NCBI GenBank assembly: GCA_963205525.1
Contig: CAUJJP010000064.1
Location: 1 to 32,982 of the forward strand
Origin: Pseudomonadota bacterium
GTDB lineage: Bacteria > Pseudomonadota > Gammaproteobacteria > Burkholderiales > Burkholderiaceae
Direction: 5' to 3'
DNA: 32,982 nucleotides
In this document: one piece after another, positions 29,401 through 32,982 of the stretch
Position numbering within the stretch: position 1 is the stretch's first letter
Layout of the letters: each line of letters begins with the position of its first letter
The notes under the pieces: model-generated
The model's database searches: none
What the model saw: the letters and a program-made list of their open reading frames with translations, nothing else
Told to the model about the DNA's origin: nothing
Program-made: the position numbers and the translations under genes

Positions 29401-30602
29401 ACCTCGACCCCTACTGGCTGGACTGGGCCAGCCTGCTGCTGCGCTGGGCGCACGTGATCACGGCGATCGCCTGGATAGGCTCGTCCTTCTACTTCGTGAT
29501 GCTGGACAACAGCCTCACGCCGCCCGAGCACGCCGACTTCCGGGCCAAGGGGGTGGACGGCGAGCTGTGGGCTGTGCACGGCGGCGGCTTCTACCACGCG
29601 CAGAAGTACCTGGTCGCGCCACGCTGGCTGGGCGTGCCGCAGCGCCTGCACTGGTCGTTCTGGGAGAGCTACAGCACCTGGCTCACGGGGTTCGCCCTGT
29701 TCACCGTGCTCTACCTGTTCAACGCCGGCAGCATGCTGGTCGACCGCAGGGTGTTCGACTGGTCGCCCGCTGCTGCGGGGGCGGCGGCGCTGGGCTTGCT
29801 GCTCGCCTTCTGGCTCGCCTACGACACGATCTGCCGCACCTTCGGCCAGGGACCGCGCGGCGACCGCGTGGTCGGTGTCGCGGTGGCGGTGGTCGTCAGC
29901 GCCGCGTCCTGGGCCGCCTGTGCCTTGTTCGCCGGCCGTGCCGCCTTCCTGCTCGTCGGCGCCATGCTCGCCACGGCGATGAGCGCCAACGTCTTCTTCT
30001 GGATCATCCCCGGGCAGAAGAAGGTGATCGCGGCGCTGCAGGCCGGATTGCCACCGGATCCGGCGCACGGCCGGCGCGGCAAGCAGCGCAGCGTGCACAA
30101 CACCTATTTCACGCTGCCGGTGATCGTCGCCATGCTGGCCAACCACTACGGCTGGCTGACCCAGGCGCGCCACAACGCGCTCGTGCTGCTGGCGCTGATG
30201 GCCGCCGGGGCGCTGATCCGGCACAGCTTTGCGGCGCGCCACCGCGCTCAGGTGCTGGGCCGGCGCGCGCCCTGGGGCCAGGCGCTGGCCGGCAGCGCCA
30301 TCCTGCTGGCCCTGGCGCTGTGGCTGGCGCCGCCGCCGCGACCGGCCGGCGCCGAACTGCCGCTGCGCGCGGCTGCGGTGCGTGCCGTGATCGACGAACG
30401 CTGCGTCGCCTGCCACGGCGCGCAGGTGCAGAACAAGAACGTCGCCCTGCACACCCCGGCGCTGCTGCGCCAGCACGCGCTGGAGGTCTACCAGCAGGCG
30501 GTGCTGCTGCGCCAGATGCCGCTGGGCAACGCCACCGGCATGAGCGAGGCCGAGCGCGAGCTCCTGCGGCGCTGGTACGAAGCGGGGGCGCCGATGGATT
30601 GA
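29397..30602 (+). CDS. puuD: Membrane-bound urate hydroxylase PuuD with C-terminal cytochrome c domain
   Basis: This 401-residue protein converts urate to 5-hydroxyisourate. The N-terminal about 300 residues are the membrane domain (LLLRWAHVITAIAWIGSSFYFVMLDNSL, then several further hydrophobic segments; conserved HGGGFYHAQKY and RLHWSFWESYSTW). The last about 80 residues form a cytochrome c: heme site CVACH at 336-340 and a probable axial methionine in QMPLGN near 374. Electrons from urate would therefore enter the respiratory chain instead of making hydrogen peroxide, as shown for PuuD in other bacteria. GTG 29397 overlaps the uraH stop as GTGA. Confidence 0.93.
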   Translation: MNLDPYWLDWASLLLRWAHVITAIAWIGSSFYFVMLDNSLTPPEHADFRAKGVDGELWAVHGGGFYHAQKYLVAPRWLGVPQRLHWSFWESYSTWLTGFALFTVLYLFNAGSMLVDRRVFDWSPAAAGAAALGLLLAFWLAYDTICRTFGQGPRGDRVVGVAVAVVVSAASWAACALFAGRAAFLLVGAMLATAMSANVFFWIIPGQKKVIAALQAGLPPDPAHGRRGKQRSVHNTYFTLPVIVAMLANHYGWLTQARHNALVLLALMAAGALIRHSFAARHRAQVLGRRAPWGQALAGSAILLALALWLAPPPRPAGAELPLRAAAVRAVIDERCVACHGAQVQNKNVALHTPALLRQHALEVYQQAVLLRQMPLGNATGMSEAERELLRRWYEAGAPMD

Positions 30603-30700
30603 GGCCTGCACGGCAGCGAATCGGCAATGGCCTGCCGCACATGACGAACGCGGTGACAAGCGCGGCGCGCGGCCGCCGGTGTGCGCCTGGCTCCGGTTGG

Positions 30701-30732
30701 CGCAGCCGGGGCCTGGAGCCGACCCCGGCGCG
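30701..30732. promoter_or_regulatory. GC-rich inverted repeat upstream of modA
   Basis: GCCGGGG (30705-30711) pairs with CCCCGGC (30723-30729), extended by CGC/GCG with one bulged A. It lies 99 bases after the puuD stop and ends five bases before the modA -10 box. It could terminate puuD transcription or be an operator. Confidence 0.4.
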
Positions 30733-30737
30733 CGTCA

Positions 30738-30743
30738 TATACT
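30738..30743 (+). promoter_or_regulatory. modA: Candidate -10 box for modABC
   Basis: TATACT, five of six matches to consensus, lies 32 bases before ATG 30776. The usual -35 position falls in the right side of an inverted repeat and has no consensus, so an activator or an extended contact may be required. Confidence 0.45.
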
Positions 30744-30775
30744 TGTGGTGATTTCGAAAACCGGAACCGCCACCC

Positions 30776-31531
30776 ATGCGACGCTGTCTACGCCCCCTGC
30801 TGACCCTGATCCTGGCCCCGCTCGCCGCGCTGTCGGCTCAGGCCGCCGAGCTCACCGTCTCCGCCGCCGCCAGCCTGACGAACGCCTTGCGCGAACTGGC
30901 GCCGAGCTTCGAGGCCGCCAACCCCGGGCACAAGCTGCAGTTCAACTTCGGTGCCTCGGGCGCGCTGCTGCAGCAGATCGCCAAGGGCGCGCCGGTGGAC
31001 GTGTTCGCCAGCGCCGACCAAAAACGCATGGACGAGGCCCAGGCCCAGGGCTTGATCAAGACCGATCTGCGGCGCGACTTCGTGTCCAACACCCTGGTCG
31101 TCATCGTGCCGACCAGCGCCAAGCAGCTGCCGGCAACGCTGGACGCGCTGGGCGGGCCCGGCTACGCGCGCATCGCCATCGGCCTGCCGGCCAGCGTGCC
31201 GGTGGGCAGCTATACCCAGGGCGTGCTCGAGGCCGCCGGCCTGTGGGCAGCGATCCAGCCGAAGATGATCGGTGCCAGCAACGTGCGCCAGGCGCTGGAC
31301 TACGTGGCGCGCGCCGAGGTCGACGCCGGCTTCGTCTACGCCACCGACGCCGCCCTGATGGCCGACAAGGTGCGCGTGGCGCTGCAGGTGCCCACCCGCG
31401 AGCGCATCCTCTACCCGGTGGCACCCATCGCCGCCTCGGCCCAGCCGGTGCTGGCGCAGCGCTTCGTCGAGTTCCTGCTCAGCGCGCCGGCGCAGGCGGT
31501 GCTGGCGCGCTACGGCTTCGGCAGGCCCTGA
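30776..31531 (+). CDS. modA: Molybdate ABC transporter, periplasmic binding protein
   Basis: This 251-residue protein captures molybdate (and tungstate) in the periplasm. A Sec signal peptide (LRPLLTLILAPLAALSAQA) is cleaved before AELTVSAAASLTNAL. The oxyanion-binding residues of ModA are recognisable: the serine in AAASLTNAL, the serine in FGASGALLQQI, and the later ASVPVGSYTQ and YVARAEVDAGFVYATDA segments. It ends with the family's YGF near the C-terminus. It is the first gene of modABC. ATG 30776 follows a -10-like TATACT and a modest GGAA ribosome site. Confidence 0.95.
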   Translation: MRRCLRPLLTLILAPLAALSAQAAELTVSAAASLTNALRELAPSFEAANPGHKLQFNFGASGALLQQIAKGAPVDVFASADQKRMDEAQAQGLIKTDLRRDFVSNTLVVIVPTSAKQLPATLDALGGPGYARIAIGLPASVPVGSYTQGVLEAAGLWAAIQPKMIGASNVRQALDYVARAEVDAGFVYATDAALMADKVRVALQVPTRERILYPVAPIAASAQPVLAQRFVEFLLSAPAQAVLARYGFGRP

Positions 31532-31558
31532 GCCAGGCCCGCACGCGCAGGATCCGCC

Positions 31559-32233
31559 ATGGGTGCCGCCTGGGTCGCGCTGCAGCTGTCGCTGAAGGTC
31601 GCTTTCTGGGCCACGGCGCTGAACCTGCTGCTCGGGGTGGCGGTGGGCTGGGCGATGGCGCGCTGGCGCTTCGCCGGCCGCGACCTGCTCGACGCCGTGC
31701 TGACCCTGCCCATGGTGATGCCGCCGACCGTGCTGGGCTACTACCTGCTGGTGCTGCTGGGCAGCCAGGGCGTGATCGGGTCCTGGCTGCTGCAGGGCTT
31801 CGGCATCCGGCTCGTGTTCACCCTGCAGGGCGCCATCATCGCCGCCACCGTGGTCGCATTCCCGCTCGTCTTCAAGGCCGCGCGCGCGGCGTTCGAGAGC
31901 GTCGAGCCGCAGTTCGAGGACGCCGCGCGCACCCTGGGCATGGGCGAGGCGGCGCTGTTCTTGCGCGTCAGCCTGCCGCTGGCCTGGCGCGGCATCCTGG
32001 CCGGGCTGCTGATGGCCTTCGCGCGCGCGCTCGGCGAGTTCGGCGCCACCCTGATGGTGGCCGGCAGCATCGCCGGCAAGACGCAGACGCTGGCGATCGC
32101 GGTCTACGAGGCGGTGCAGGCCGGGCAGGACGACACCGCCAACTTCCTCGTCGGCGTGACCTCCATCACCTGCATCGCGGTGCTGCTGGGCGCGACCCGC
32201 CTGCTGCCGGGGCGGGTGGCGCTGCGCGGCTGA
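31559..32233 (+). CDS. modB: Molybdate ABC transporter, permease
   Basis: This 224-residue inner-membrane protein is the channel of the molybdate importer. It has five or so hydrophobic segments, the LPMVMPPTVLGYYLL motif typical of ModB, and the EAA loop EDAARTLGMGEAALFLRVSLPL that contacts ModC. ARALGEFGATLMVAG near residue 160 is the family signature. Length agrees with E. coli ModB (229). ATG 31559 has an AGGA Shine-Dalgarno in the 27-base gap after modA. Confidence 0.95.
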   Translation: MGAAWVALQLSLKVAFWATALNLLLGVAVGWAMARWRFAGRDLLDAVLTLPMVMPPTVLGYYLLVLLGSQGVIGSWLLQGFGIRLVFTLQGAIIAATVVAFPLVFKAARAAFESVEPQFEDAARTLGMGEAALFLRVSLPLAWRGILAGLLMAFARALGEFGATLMVAGSIAGKTQTLAIAVYEAVQAGQDDTANFLVGVTSITCIAVLLGATRLLPGRVALRG

Positions 32234-32250
32234 ACGTAGGCGCCTGTGGC

Positions 32251-32952
32251 ATGACGATCTGGGACGTGCACCTGCAGCGCCGGCTGCACCACGGTGCCAG
32301 CCGCTTCGAGCTGGACCTGCGCTTCGCCAGCAGCGCCCAGCGCCTGGTGCTGTTCGGTCCCTCGGGATCCGGCAAGACGCAGACCCTGCGCATGCTGGCC
32401 GGCATCTCGCGCCCGGACGCCGGCCATGTGCGGCTCGACGGGCGCACGCTGTACGACTCGGCGGTCGGGCTGTGGCTGTCGCCGCAGGCGCGCCGGCTCG
32501 GCTATGTGTTCCAGGACTACGCCTTGTTCCCGCACCTGACGGTGCGCCAGAACGTGGGCTTCGCGCGCCGCCGCGGCTGGCGCAACCCGGTGCCCGGCCT
32601 GCGCGACCCGCAGGTCGAGCGCTGGCTGCAGCGCCTACACCTGGACGCGGTGGCGGACCACCTGCCGCATCAGATCTCGGGCGGCCAGCGCCAGCGCACG
32701 GCGCTCGCGCGCGCCCTCGTCGGCGAGCCCAGCGCGCTGCTGCTGGACGAGCCCTTTGCCGCCCTGGACACCGGTCTGCGGCGCCGGCTGCGCCAGGAAC
32801 TGCTGGAGCTGCAGACCCAGCTCGGCATTCCGCTGCTCATGATCACCCACGACGACGAGGACCTGGCGGTGCTGGCGCAGGAGGTGGTGCAGATCGACGG
32901 CGGGCGGCGGGTGCCGGCCGCCAGCGGCCAGACACCGCCGGACCCGGCCTGA
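32251..32952 (+). CDS. modC: Molybdate ABC transporter, ATP-binding protein (short form)
   Basis: This 233-residue ATPase powers the ModAB importer. Walker A is GPSGSGKT (36-43), the Q-loop is VFQDYALFPHLTVRQNVGF, the signature is ISGGQRQRTALARAL, Walker B is LLLDEPFAALD, and the switch is MITHDDEDL. E. coli ModC is about 350 residues with a C-terminal molybdate-binding MOP/TOBE domain; here the protein stops right after the ATPase fold, so that regulatory domain is absent. It starts 17 bases after modB. A hairpin follows the stop at the window edge. Confidence 0.92.
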   Translation: MTIWDVHLQRRLHHGASRFELDLRFASSAQRLVLFGPSGSGKTQTLRMLAGISRPDAGHVRLDGRTLYDSAVGLWLSPQARRLGYVFQDYALFPHLTVRQNVGFARRRGWRNPVPGLRDPQVERWLQRLHLDAVADHLPHQISGGQRQRTALARALVGEPSALLLDEPFAALDTGLRRRLRQELLELQTQLGIPLLMITHDDEDLAVLAQEVVQIDGGRRVPAASGQTPPDPA

Positions 32953-32982
32953 GCGGCAGGCCGGCTGGACCCGGCCTGAGCG
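32940..32982. repeat. 16-bp direct repeat at the window edge
   Basis: GGACCCGGCCTGAGCG occurs at 32940-32955, covering the modC stop, and again at 32967-32982, ending exactly at the window edge. The 27-base spacing may be the start of a longer tandem array outside the window. Confidence 0.7.
32957..32978. terminator. Hairpin after modC
   Basis: CAGGCCGG and CCGGCCTG form an eight-pair stem with a six-base loop, five bases after the modC stop. No T-run is visible before the window ends. Confidence 0.4.

Noticed and set aside
30734..30760. ModE operator at the modA promoter
   Set aside because: CATATA resembles half of the ModE site, but the expected mirrored half is not present at a suitable distance.

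Overview
This window comes from a very GC-rich proteobacterial chromosome. Gene content, the PEP-CTERM protein and a GC-rich 81-bp repeat fit a betaproteobacterium of the Burkholderiales (Rubrivivax/Leptothrix-like); this placement is inference. Genes are densely packed and several are joined by ATGA or GTGA stop/start overlaps. I see no rRNA, tRNA, CRISPR array or complete insertion sequence. No stretch over 300 bases lacks a gene.

Left part (1-6897). A partial gene ends at 117. A leftward operon (4603 to 303) encodes a 2-oxoacid:acceptor oxidoreductase: gamma subunit, a flavoprotein fused to a ferredoxin, alpha subunit, beta subunit. The fusion could pass electrons between the thiamine enzyme and NAD(P). 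Rightward genes for a YcbL-like metallo-beta-lactamase-fold hydrolase and thioredoxin 2 (trxC) follow, then a leftward FeeM-like N-acyltransferase.

Middle part (7064-20308). This is a large peptide-type ABC uptake locus. Five paralogous family-5 solute-binding proteins lie head to tail on the minus strand. Divergently on the plus strand lie two permeases and one double ATPase. By motif the binding proteins form two subgroups ordered A-B-B-B-A, which suggests one transporter core served by several receptors. The divergent control region has near-identical -10 boxes on both strands flanking a GC-rich inverted repeat. Three direct 81-bp repeats separate the second permease from the ATPase and provide the ATPase gene's Shine-Dalgarno.

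Right part (20363-32982). A zinc metalloprotease gene diverges from a TonB-dependent receptor gene. Next come arfB (ribosome rescue) and a PEP-CTERM protein. A urate-degradation cluster follows: rightward uraH-puuD, and leftward puuE, a uraD-allantoate amidohydrolase fusion and an M20 hydrolase. Together these convert urate through 5-hydroxyisourate, OHCU and allantoin to allantoate and on to ureidoglycine. The last genes are modABC for molybdate uptake. Molybdate supply fits with purine catabolism because xanthine dehydrogenase is a molybdoenzyme, though no such gene is in the window.
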